Assembly (NCBI GenBank): GCA_025345505.1
Contig: JANVCC010000261.1
Coordinates: forward strand, 6,961,833 to 7,025,832
Reading direction: 5' to 3'
DNA length: 64,000 nt
Origin: Todiramphus chloris collaris
Taxonomy: Eukaryota > Chordata > Aves > Coraciiformes > Alcedinidae
Shown: positions 49,822-61,376 of the stretch, one piece after another
Layout of the letters: each line of letters begins with the position of its first letter
Numbering within the stretch: position 1 is the first letter of the stretch
The notes under the pieces: model-generated
Databases searched by the model: none
What the model was told of the DNA's origin: nothing
What the model saw: only the letters and a program-made list of their open reading frames with translations
Program-made: the position numbers and the translations under genes

Positions 49822-52103
49822 TATTAATTAAAACAACGTGAAGACTATAGAATCTAAGAGTTTAGACCTCAAGTTTGATTTGAACTACACACACTTCTTA
49901 GCGTGTAAAAACTTTAAGTGCCTTCGTGTTTTGTGGTGGGTTTTGTTTGTTTGTTGGTTTGGTTTTTATTTTTAAACTGTTCTTCTCCTTTGCGCTACCA
50001 CAGGTGATGTAACCCACCACTAAGGCTGAATTTAACAACTGCTTAATTGTGTAGGCAGATGGGTGCCCAAAATATCAGAGAGGCTGAAAATAATGGGCTG
50101 ATAAGTATTTCAGGCTAAACAGCTCCATACCTGGGGAAAACAGCTCTGTACCTGGGGAAAAGATACTAAGAGCTCAGACGTCAAAGTAAAGAATTTGATT
50201 CCAAAACCAAATTGGAAGATAATTATGTTCTTCAATAAACTGTATCAGTTAAGTTTTTCTACCATATTGTTTTGAGGTTTAGGTTTAGAGGTTTTCCTCA
50301 GCCTAGAGCATCTGTTGTAAGCAACTGGAGTGAAATGAGCTTTTTCAGACTATATTAGTATGATTAATTTTTTTTTTTAAGAAGACAATTGGGAAGCTCT
50401 TGAGATGACCTAAGTGATGTCTAGAATTATGAGAGGGGAATGATAGCAAAGGTAGGACAAAATATTCACAGTGTGACTGATTCAGATGTTAGAGACCATA
50501 ATTTAAATGCAGAGAGATGTAGCACACGAAGAGTTCAAGCAGAGAATTTCACTTAGTGCAGTTGCCATGTAAAGCCATCAAAGCAAATAGCTCAAATGAG
50601 TTTAAGAGAGAACTCTGCATGTCTGAGCAGGGAGGGAATCAAAGGATATAGTTACTAAGCAAGAAAATAGGTATGAGAGAAACTTAAAGGGAATGGCTTA
50701 TCGGGTCAGGTGTCCTTTTCTCTCTCTGTCAGTGCCTTGTGTCCTTGCTTCCTAATCTTTCATAAAAGGAGGCTTGAAAATAGTCCTAAGGAAAAGCCTT
50801 CCAAAGTCTATAATTAAGATGTACTGCAAATGTTTTAATCTGACTGACTTGTGTTTTGATTTGGGGTTTTTACATTAATTAGAGAGACTATAAAGGCTCC
50901 GACAACCATTTCATCAAAGACAAAGGCTTAAAGAACAGCCCAAGACTGAGAGATTCCTTCTTAATGAAAACATCTTCAATATGTGAGCTAGGAAAATTTT
51001 GAAACTGCAGACCCGACGAAGAAAAACTGCATAGAAGTGAAAGTTGGAACACAAAAGCTATACTTTGGAGAAATTAGCCTAAACCACATACATCAGAGTG
51101 TAAAGTCTCTATTAGAATTCACTCTACCTGAAGAAATCCTAAGCATAGGTTGCAATACTACACATTGTGCATCAGTATATAATTTTTACTTTGCATGCCA
51201 ACTGAAACTAATTTGCATGTTATAATTACCTTTCCAACTGTCTTTTGGGAGATAAAAACAGAGCTATTAACAAAACTTCAATCTAACAGAGTTTCCAGAC
51301 TAAATAAATTTGCTCTATAATAGCGCCTAGCAATCCTTCCGAAAATGGCAAAAAGCATAAACATGCTTCATTAAACAAACAGAATTGAAAACATTTGAGG
51401 TTTAAAATATTAGTGCTTAAAGAATATTTTGTACCAACAATCATTTTAATGATTTGCTTTCAAAAATAAACCAGTTTTATTTAATAGCTTGATTACATAC
51501 TTCCTTACAGTGTTTAGGCTGCTGTAAGCTACGCTGTTCGGTGCTTACCCACAGAGCACATCGAAAACAACTTATTAAACTCTGGAATGCCTTCACGAAG
51601 GAGAAGCTGGGGCCATCAGTACTAAAACCAATGGTTCTCATGTAACTAGGTGGAAGTGGGATATACTCAAGTGCTGAGGGTTATAAGAGAGGTCACTGAA
51701 GCTAACTGGGACCCAGGATGTATCCTTTAGATCAGATTATTTGTAATTCTTTACATCACCTACTTTAGCAACACAGATCAGAGGTGTGAGATTGGACATA
51801 ATTGTATAGCAAGGGACTACATGATTTGAGCTTCATTTCTGCATTGTATATAACTTTTTCTGTCTCCTGTGTTGAGTTTTAGCAGCTGTAGGGATTAGAT
51901 CACTGGATCATGTGTCTTCCTTGATGAACAGCTTGTGTGTGTGCAGAATATAGTTCTTTCCTGCTTTCCAAGTATTGAATTTCAGAATATTGTTCTTTAC
52001 CATCTCTAACTTGGAAGAGAGAGAGAATCTGAATGCCCAATTAATTCTGCATCCAGTCAGTTGGAATCAGATGGCACAGTCACACTGATATACCCATGAT
52101 TTC
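49822..52103. other. Unique sequence, no gene seen
   Basis: It contains a T/G-rich tract (about 49928-49979) and a 21-base tandem (50119-50160), listed separately. No exon, RNA gene or transposon was found. Confidence 0.5.
50119..50160. repeat. 21-bp tandem duplication, two copies
   Basis: ACAGCTCCATACCTGGGGAAA is followed directly by ACAGCTCTGTACCTGGGGAAA, with two differences. Confidence 0.93.
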
Positions 52104-52123
52104 TTTTTTTTTTTTTTTTTTTT
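52104..52123. repeat. T20 homopolymer
   Basis: Twenty T followed by cttttct, in a pyrimidine-rich stretch. No adjoining element was recognised. Confidence 0.85.
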
Positions 52124-55100
52124 CTTTTCTACTTTTTCTAGGAATGGAGTAGTGTCTGTAGAAGCCAGCTCTTGTAGAAATTTATTACCTTAGTGGAGCA
52201 AAATTCAAGTTGGCCAATAACCAGTGTATTTCTGGAGTTTTTTTCCCTGGGAAAGAGAAAAGGTTTTGTTTATGGGATTTGCATACAGAAGTTCAAAAAA
52301 GCCATGCAGAAGACAGATGCTGATGTTAACTGCTCTGCAGCGAGACAACTTTTAACATATATTGCTCCTTTTGGGTCTAGCTAATTATATGGTTCAGGCT
52401 TACTAGACATGTTCATAGAAAGGTAGTTTTTGTTTATGGGGATTTTTTGCATTTTGGTTTTTTCCTCAGGACTGCAAAATTCTCAAAGGAAAACAGATCA
52501 TTAACTTTTCCCAACTGGAGCCCCAAACCACTTGATTAAAAGCCCTCAGTGTTGATATTGAGAGACTGGCCTATTAAAAACCATCACAGGTGAACTGGAA
52601 GGAAATAAACTGGGTCTGACTGAGAAGTTGCTAGCTTTCCACGTGTCTTTGTCAGAATTAGTGTCTGCAGACTGGTTTGATTTTTATGGCATGGTGTTCT
52701 CTAGCAGAAAAGCACTTGGAGAAAATAAACCCAACTCTAGCATACAGGCACAGCACAGTGAATCTGGCTATGGTGATTTAAGACAGTAACTTATGACCCA
52801 TGGAAGAGAGGAGAAGAAAATCATACTTGAAGCATGCCAGTCACAGTCTAGTGTGATCACTTAAGCTGCCAGCTGTGGTGGTTTGTGCTGGTGTGCCAGA
52901 ATGAAGCAGATGAGACATGCTCCATACTCCCTTTTGCCAGCTCTGCTATGAAGTTCAACCTCCAGCAAACGCATGAGGCAGGCTGCAGAGCAGTGGTAAT
53001 GTCTCGGGTAGCTCCAGCAATCTGCTTTACTGAGCATGAATGAGAGTCTTTAGGACATAGCCAGTCTGTGGATTTTTGCTGTTGGAAGTCCTCAATTCTG
53101 TATGCAATAGCTGATGAATGCAGAGCAGAGATATATTTTTTTAATTAACTTCTTGGTGGGAAAGTAGAATGAGACTACAGTATTTTGCTTACTTTAGTTT
53201 TGGATTTGAGATAGGTTTGAAATGGTGTCTCTACACAGACTTTAAATGAGTGGTATACTAATTCCCTGTGCTGCCTAAAAGTCCTCCAATTCACATGATC
53301 TGATCTTTTGTAAATATAATTTGTATCAAGAGAACCCTTGAGTTCCATGCGCTTGCATTAAAAAGTGCAGTGTGCTACTTGCTCATATATCTCAACCAGA
53401 GAGAAATACTGGGTAAAATATAACCAGGCACTTCACTGCAAAGTAGAAGTAAATATATATATTTTTGACAGTGAATAGATTAATTTTCACAGATTAGGTT
53501 TTTTTTTTTTTTTTTAAATTAAGCTCTTTACTTTAAATCCAAAATGCAAATGTATATGAATATATTAGAACTTAATTTGCATTTTGCATGGAAGACAGAA
53601 ATTTCTTTCACATCTTTATGGGTTCACCTCTAAGTTTAAAGTACAGGCCTTTCTTTTTTCATATGTGTTGTCTCATAATTGTCTTCTCCAGTGTCTGTCT
53701 CAAAGATGTAATGTAAATAAACATTTTCAGTCAGGTTGCTAAGGTCAATGCTTAGAGATATGCAAGTTGATCTGTGGTGCTAATTGTCATTACAAAGCTT
53801 TATGACGTTACACCTTCAGCCCAAAGAGGTTAGCTTAAGTCATACTGAGTTTCTAATACTGGTGTAAAAAAATGACAATAACATCAAGGAAAAATGCTTT
53901 GTCAGTTTACACTGTAAATGTATATGATCTCTCTAGAGAAAAGGTCAGCTTTCATTTCTTTGTTCTTCCAAGTTCATATTATTTGCTACTGTTGATTAAC
54001 ACTCTAAAGGTATTTTGAATCCCTGTGGCTGTGATTTTCTTTGACAATGCATTCAAAGCTCAGACGAGCTGATTCAATTAAACAAAGATCTGAAGCTGTC
54101 AGTATAGGAAGAAGTTGAATAGTCTTTTTATATAATTAATTGTACATCTGAAGCACACAATGAATCAGTCTGCAGTATAAGAATATTCTTTTTTCTTTAA
54201 TATGATTGTTTTGCTGAGAAGAAAGTTCTGCATAGTTCTGTGAGGTTCACTACATCCAAGACAATGCAGCAGCAAGACAGAGACTCTATTCAGGTTTGGT
54301 CTCTTGGTGTTGTTTCATACCCAACAGTAAACAGCTTTGTTACTTGTTCTATAAAGATTTGTTGCAGAAATTTGCAATCATCCATAACCATCGGATCTAT
54401 AAGGTTACACCGCAAATGACCTCTCCTGTTTTTGTACTACTACAGCAGAGCAGATGGAAGAACAAAGAGGATAGAAGGAAACAAAAGAAAGGAGATCAAA
54501 GTGAAAATATGCCTTTCCAAATATATTGAAAACTTCTCCCCACTACTATTCAAGATGTGGGACACTACACATCCTACGTGAGGATCTGTGGCAGAAATAT
54601 AATCATAGTCAACATGAAGAGAAATATTTCTGAGAAACATAGGAACATGATAGAGCATGTGCAGGCTCCCTGCTCTCCACTGCCCATCAGCGCTGTCTTT
54701 ACCAGCAGTGTGGCACATTTCCAGATTTAAACAGTGGCACTGAGGACCCAAGACCTGCAGGTTTGGGAGGGCTGCTTGAGACAGGGTCTAGCCTGGCCTC
54801 ATCCAGTGGACACCCCTCAGCAGCTGTAACGACACATGAGCTCCTGGAGCACAGCTTCCAGTTAGTTTAAGCTGAAAGGAATACAGCTTGTGTGCTTACG
54901 TAGCTCCATGGGATGTGAACCAAAACAACCGGGGGACTTTTTCACATCCATAGTGCTGCTCCACACGAAAACACTCATGCCCCTTAACAGTGCCCAGTGC
55001 TGTAAGGCAAGGTGATGAACCTCGTGGGACAGTGTGACTGGCATTAGGACAGGATGCAGTTGTTCACACTGGGTCGTATCAAAGTTTCAGTTACCCTAGC

Positions 55101-55384
55101 GTTATGTGTGTGAAAGGAACCACAGCAGTAGTGCTTCCTTGATACACTGCCATAGGTGACAGAGAACCTTGCATTTCACTGCCTGCAATGGACATTTGTA
55201 TCATAAATGTCTCTAATTGTTTTCTGGACTGTTGTAAACTCTTCGTATTCACAATAGCCTGTGGTGCTGAATTTCAGTGTTGAAGTGTGGGGCGAAATCA
55301 TAACTTTTTTATTTTAAATTTATCATGCAGTGATGATTTCATCTGAAGCTTCCTGGGTAAAGAAACAGCCAACAATCATTTTTA
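52124..55384. other. Unique sequence, no gene seen
   Basis: A T run lies near 53501-53515. No exon, RNA gene or transposon was recognised. The 103-codon minus-strand frame at 54440-54751 has no domain. Confidence 0.5.
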
Positions 55385-56060
55385 CGTGCCTTCTCATGGT
55401 TGTATAGATCTCCATCATGTTCCCTCTTAGCTATCTATCTTTCAGATTAAAAGATCCTAGTCTGCTCAGCAGTGTCTTCTTGTATGGAGGCCAATCCATA
55501 ACACTGATTTACCTGTGACATCCTTCACTAAACTCCTTTTTTGCTCTGTATCCTTCTTGAATTCGGGAGATCAGACCAGTCCTAGACACTGAAAATGTGT
55601 GAAGATTTATGTTTTTTAGTTTGTCTTCTACCAGTTCTGTAGGAATTTCTAACATTTGGTAGGCTGCTTTGACTGCACCTATTCATTCAGCCTATGCTTT
55701 CACGAAGCTGTTTGTTATAAACCCTGAACTTCCATCCTGAAACGAATATTAGCAACCATTTCAGATCCCCTTACTGTATATGTAAGGATGGAATTCTTTT
55801 TCTACATAGTCAGGTCTTGTAGTTGTTAAAGTTGAACTTCATCAGCCATTTATTACCCAGATGTTCTGTTCAGCATAACAAAATGCTTGACAATCATTTG
55901 CAGTTTTCAGTGCTGTGAAGGGTTAGTACCAATAACCTCAGCCCTTGATCTCAAAAGTCAGAACCTGACTTGAGCCTTTGAGACTCCAAGAAGATGGATA
56001 AATGTGTGTTTCCAATAATGGTTCAGTGAGCCCTGTGTTAACTATTTTCACTGTTATTTT
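55385..56060 (-). mobile_element. Ancient CR1/L3-like LINE remnant
   Basis: The plus strand reads like the reverse complement of an old amniote CR1/L3 3' region: 'tccatcatgttccctcttagctatctatctttcagattaaaagatcctag', 'tccttcttgaattcgggagatcagaccag', 'gttgaacttcatcagccatttattacccag' and 'aatcatttgcagtttt'. The block order fits the family, but divergence is high and there are many indels, so the ends are approximate. It is far older than the other CR1 pieces here. No open frame of any length remains. Confidence 0.65.
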
Positions 56061-57744
56061 ATACCTTTTCTAAGAAAATGGTTTATTAAGGTTACATGTA
56101 CCATGTTCCTAGACATCCTCTAGTCAGGATGAACTTATCCTAATATTCTTTCTCTAGAACAGCTCTTTCTGTATAATTTATAATCACATTATCTTCTCAA
56201 GATAAACACTTCCAATACTCTTGCCTTTTCTTCAGAGGTCTTTTTTTTTCCCCAAACAATTTCTGGCAGAGAAAGGAAGTGACAAGCTCAGACACTTTTA
56301 CTGCATTTTGTCACTGTTATTGCTTCCAGACGAACTTCTTCTGAGTGAGAAATTAGAAGAGCAGATTCACAGTAATAGCTGCACAAATCAGAAGCCTTCC
56401 ATTCTGACAGTTCTAGGGGCTGCACATTGAACTACATCATTATATGCAGTAAATGGACATATCTCCATTGAAAGCAAAGGAGAGATGTACCTGACACGGT
56501 AAGACTGTCTGATTCATACTGATGACATGTCAGATGTTGCAGAACTCATCTAGAAAATAGCTTATCTTGAATATACTTGAGAGAATATGGGAATTTTAAC
56601 TAAAAATGTAAATTCATTTTAAAATAGTTTTGGGAAATGTCAGTTTCCAGTTGGTTCTGAGGTAGTTGTCAACTCTGAATCATAAATTAGTATGAAATGG
56701 AAACAAACTATCAGAGATACATTTTTCTTTTATATGGTTGGTAGCTATATGGAATGTCAAAGAGTGTGGATTGTGGTTTGCTCCTGAGAAAAGACTTAGT
56801 GCTAATAATCCAAGGCATCATGACAGCCTGGTTCTCAGGGCTTTCAGAAAACTCTTGATGTATCCCTACGAGTAGCAATCACTCTACACCACTGGAAGTT
56901 AAGGGTGCAGCAACAAAAGAGGTTGCTGTTCAGACTCTATGATAGAATCACGTATTCTAGTTTAAATCTCTGACTGTAAGCAGCATGTAGAGTAGAAAGA
57001 GGTTACATTGATTTATCAGCCAACTAATCTGTCAACAACAACAAAAAAATTAAATAAAATGGGGCAGATCTCATTCCTCGTTTTGGGGAGCTTTTTTATT
57101 TGGTTATGTTTCATGTAATAAACATGACCCTGCAGCAATGCCCCTTGGTTTCATTGGTCTAAGATTTTGTAGAGCCTGTGGGAAGGCAACATAAAGAGAT
57201 ACCAATAATATGTTTTTGACAGAAGAAAGTAGCTGTAGTCACATGTCCATAGCCCCTTTTATAAGTGGGGGTCTCTCCTGATGGTAGGTAGGTTGGTTCA
57301 CATTGTTAAAAGGGTAAGGACTAGCTGTGACTCTACGGCTGTCTACAACTAGCTACTAAGCAAGATTGAATTTGTCTGCTTCCAGTGGCTCCTGTGATCG
57401 AATTTTATGTATTTATTTATTTCTGTTGGTTTTTTTGCTGCTTGTCTGCATTATTTTGACGCTGATGTAACTGTGTTCTCTTTATGCTCATGATGTACTA
57501 ATTTACACTGCAGCTGACGTGCTTATTTCCATTGTGTGTCTGATATTCTCTCCTGTTTTGCTGCAAATTTGCATTGTTATTTTCTGAGCGTTCTCTCTAC
57601 CTGTACTACATTGTCCTGGTAGATTTATCCTGACAGTACAATTTTCTTGGACCTTTAAATGAATAAATTCCAATTTTTCTTTTGATACTACTGTGCTTTA
57701 TTACATGCCTCTGTTTCAGGTAATGCAGCCTCGTGGGCTGTGGG
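56061..57744. other. Unique or highly diverged sequence, no gene seen
   Basis: The left part may be a further decayed continuation of the ancient LINE, but I could not follow it. No exon or RNA gene was recognised. Confidence 0.45.
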
Positions 57745-58300
57745 GAAAACCACTTTTGTCTGTTGTACACACCTTTTAAATTCGTACAAAAGTTGACCAT
57801 GTCCCCCTTTTGATATCATTTGACTGAGTTATTTAGGTCATTTAATATTTCCTCATAAGTCATCCTTCCCATTGTCTTAATCATATTTACTGCTTGTATC
57901 CCAAATTCTTCTCAAAGCTGGGTGCAGTTTTACTTGCAGTGCAGAGAAATATTAACCTTTTATATATATTATATATATTATGCAGTTTAATTGAGGTTTT
58001 TCTTTATGTCCCCACTGTATAACACTGCACCTTCATCCCCAGTCTTCTGTAAATTTGGGAATTAAATCCTTCCAAATACTTTCCTCTCCATTAGAAGTCT
58101 ATATTCCTGTTTGGTTTTTTTCCTGTAAGGAATGAAGTCATCTTTTTCAGACTAAGCTTCCTGCCTCTGACCCTTTTCATTTATCAATTTGGCCTCCTTG
58201 TCATTTGTAACACCTCACATTAAATAGGGCCTGAACATTTTAATTAATGTGCTGTTTACTGCTTCATCCAATTCAGTAATAAAAAATGGTGGTTAAGATA
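57745..58300 (-). mobile_element. Second ancient CR1/L3-like LINE remnant
   Basis: Blocks include gttgaccatgtcccccttttgatatc, 'atatttcctcataagtcatccttcccattgtcttaatcatatttactgc', 'aaagctgggtgcagttttacttgcagtgcagag' and 'ctgcttcatccaattcagtaataaaaa', in the order expected for the reverse complement of an L3/CR1 LINE. A short (TA)n patch lies at 57961-57981. It is heavily diverged, and the limits are approximate. Confidence 0.65.
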
Positions 58301-60200
58301 TTAAGACTATTCTTGACAAAGGGCAAATGTATTTCAATACTAATGTGAGAGACTGAAGCACAGGAAAATTACTACACAGCAGGAATACATTTTAGCTGAG
58401 AAAAGTAAAGTAAGTGGCATACCAAGAAAGGCTGTGAGCCTTTGTCTCTTTGTAAATAGAGTGATGAAAATAAACAAATAACAAATGCAGGGCCTTTTGG
58501 AAATCAGAGTTAGAGCAATGTCATACACTATGACCTCTTTTATCTCACAGAAATGTGAGCTGAAGTAATGAAAGTAGTGAACAGTGCAAATGAGAAGTAT
58601 TTATAGCAGTCACTTGGAAGCCTTGCAGTAGTGTCAGAAAAGTGGTACAAAGCATTAAGCAGCATAACTTTTCAGCTTGGAGAAACCTGGATAGCCATGC
58701 AGCATTACTGCCAGATTTCTCAGTACCCACCACAGCAACATCAGAACTTATTTCTCTTTTTCCTTCTATCACCATTACAAATATCTCTATCATCATCAAC
58801 CTAAAATACTAGTATCACAATAAACCATTCTATTTCCCAGCCACTATCATCTGGGCATGGAGCAAAATAAAAAACCACAATGTTGTCCCAAATTCTTCCT
58901 GGATTTGGAGTTCTTATTAAAAATTCAATCATCTTTTTGCCACATTTGTTATGCCTCTGCTGACAACTAAGTGTCTTTATTGAACTTAAACCAAGTTGTG
59001 TTCAGGAAAACTGGAGAGTGTTTTAGCATTCCCTCAGGTATCATGCTTCCACCACATACAAATATATGTATTATATTAATCCCTATATAGAGATATGTGG
59101 ATCTATATATACTATCTCATATATAATATTACAGATGTATACATACAGACATACACACACATTCTCACATCATGTATGGGCTGAAATCTTCCCCATCTTG
59201 AGGACAATCTTTTTGTCATTGTGGGCCTTTGGGCAAGATACTAGGTTGGTATATGTTGCTGTGGTTTCATCTTTGATCTAATGCCTCCAGAAGAGGGGCT
59301 GAGCAGCACCAGTCAGCAGGTAATGCATGATAGTCAGTATTCCCTGACTGTCCCACATGAAAAGGATTAACTTTATGAACAACATCAGAACCACTGGCAT
59401 CTGCTGGCTTAAAAACAGGTTGGACAGGAAAAATACCTTTAAGCTACACATGAATACCAATGGCTTCTGTGTGGGTTTTTTTTTTTATTTCTTTGAAGTT
59501 CAAAGTTCATGAAACCAGTCAAACCAATGTTAAATGATTTTTTTTCTTGGAGAAGAAAAAAACAAAGAAACAAACAAAAAAGAAACACCAGAATATAGTT
59601 CCCTGCTCGTATACTATAGCACTGAAACAAACACATTTTATAAAATGAAAACCATTCTAAAGAATTCCCTTGAGGAGATTAGAGCCACACAAGGCAGCTA
59701 TTACTTGTACTCACAATCGCATCAATCTTTGATCTTTATTGTTACGGTATTATTTCTATTCTGGTGCTATAAAAATGTTCCTTATGGATTTTCCTTAAAT
59801 AATAAATGTGCCTACCCTAAAACTGCTTGGAAAAAGAGACAGTTGCAGATCAGTGCTGCAAATAAAAGCTAAAGAGCCCCTTTATTTAATTTCATCCAGA
59901 AATGACTGTGAGATTGCTATCTTGAGAGAGGACGAAAAATTAAGTTTTCACAGGTTCCTCTCTCCCCGACAATCTGTACCACGCAGAAGAGAATTTATGC
60001 CATTTCCTGTTCTTACTACAAAGTTCATCCTGAGAATTGGGACTGTAATAGAATTTAATTCCTAAATACATCATATAAAATATCAGTGTCCTGTACTTTC
60101 TGGCATTTCCATTAAGCTGTATTTTATGTTTTGATATATTGATAATTAATTTACCTAAAGCTTCTTGGATGCTATAATTGAGAGTAAAATTAGAATCCTT
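58301..60200. other. Unique AT-rich sequence, no gene seen
   Basis: A degenerate TA/CA-rich dinucleotide stretch lies at about 59055-59165. The 106-112 codon frames at 59.53-60.26 kb overlap frames on the other strand and run into an LTR, so they are not genes. Confidence 0.5.
59055..59165. repeat. TA/CA-rich degenerate dinucleotide tract
   Basis: It is composed of atatatgtatt, tatatatactat, atatataatatt and acatacacacacat segments. Confidence 0.65.
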
Positions 60201-60201
60201 C

Positions 60202-60547
60202 TGTGGTTTAACCCAGCAGGCAGCTAAACACCACACAGCCATTTGCTCACTCCCCTCCATGTGGGACTGGGGAGAGAATCAGTTGCCCTTGGGCAACTGC
60301 CCCAAGTTTTACTGCTCAGCATGACATTACATGTATGGAATATCCCTCTGGGCACTTTGGGTCAGCTGTCCTCCTCACTGGCAGGGTAGTATGAGAAGCT
60401 GAAAAGTCCTTGGCTTAGCGTAAACACTTCTCAGCTACAATTGAAGTATCAGTGTATTACTAGATTATCATCATCCTAAATCCAAAATACAGCCCTATAC
60501 CAGCTACTAGGAAGAAAACTAATTCTAGCACAGCCAAAACCAGCAGA
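60202..60547 (-). mobile_element. Internally deleted LTR of the same family as 36166-36707
   Basis: Read on the minus strand it gives the same series as the 36-kb LTR: ggttttggctgtgctagaattagttttcttcctag, the 'agctggtatag' block, 'ccaaggacttttcagcttct', 'tgctgagcagtaaaac', and ends in 'cagctgcctgctgggttaaaccaca' type sequence. It is about 346 bp against 542 bp, because the middle (region of the TATA-like word through the ATT-rich and ATTAAA part) is missing. The short palindrome ttgcccttgggcaa (about 60281-60294) sits near the deletion join. No clear target duplication was found. Confidence 0.82.
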
Positions 60548-60624
60548 ACTGCTGAAGAAATTTCTTCTTACTTGGCTTATATAAAAAAGCAGAGTAAAAA
60601 TATTCAGACCATTAATAAAAAGAT

Positions 60625-60842
60625 ATCAATATTAGGAGGAAATTCTTCACTGAGAGAGTGGTTAGGCACTGGAACAGGCTGCCCAGGGAGGTGGTGGAGT
60701 CACAATCCCTGGAGGTTTTTAAAGAATGATTAGATGTGGAGCTTGAGGACATGGTATAGTGGTTAGAGAAATGCTGGGATGGAGGTTGGACTTGATGACC
60801 CTGGAGGTCCTTTCCAAGCATAATGATTCTATGATTCTATGA
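60625..60842 (+). mobile_element. CR1 LINE 3' end, about 218 bp
   Basis: It begins at aatattaggaggaaattcttcactgagag, includes 'cactggaacaggctgcccagggagg', 'atccctggaggtttttaaag', 'ggttggacttgatgaccctggaggtcctttccaa' and ends tgattctatgattctatgat. It is a typical avian CR1 3' terminus with about two terminal octamers, 5'-truncated. Confidence 0.94.
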
Positions 60843-61216
60843 TCAACAATAACACAGGAGAAGAGGAAATCCTTACTGTCCATATTGCCTACAGCCTGCT
60901 GCCAAGTAGACACAGAAATGATAAAACCAATCTTCTTTACAAAATATTACATTCAACTGAAGCCTTAATTTCATATTAATTTTAGGAAACACAAAACCAA
61001 AATCACACGCATGAAAAAAGCATATTTTCATAACTTTCTCCTTTTACATACCTTTCCTATTGCTCCTATGGATTGATTTGTATCTACAAATGTTTTGCAA
61101 GTCACAAATTATTTTGTGTATTTCTTAATCTACATGAACTTAATGATAATGAGAGAACTGAATATTAACCTGTGACTTACGTGTTCATTATTCCCTGTAT
61201 TATGTAATGAACCACA

Positions 61217-61376
61217 AAAAAACCCAACTGTGTCCTTCTCTGGAGACTTTCGAAACCCGCCTGGATCTGTTCCTGTGTGGGCTGCCCTGGGTGATCCTGC
61301 TCTGGCAGGGGGGTTGGACTCAATGATCTCCAGAGGTCCCTTCCAACCCCGAACATTCTGTGATCCTATGATTCTA
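61217..61376 (+). mobile_element. CR1 LINE 3' end, about 160 bp, little diverged
   Basis: It runs from ccttctctggagactttcgaaacccgcctgga through 'gggtgatcctgctctggcagg', 'ggggttggactcaatgatctccagaggtcccttccaacccc' to ctgtgatcctatgattct. It retains CpG-containing words (tttcgaaacccgcctgg) that decay quickly in old copies, which suggests it is among the younger CR1 pieces here. Confidence 0.94.
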
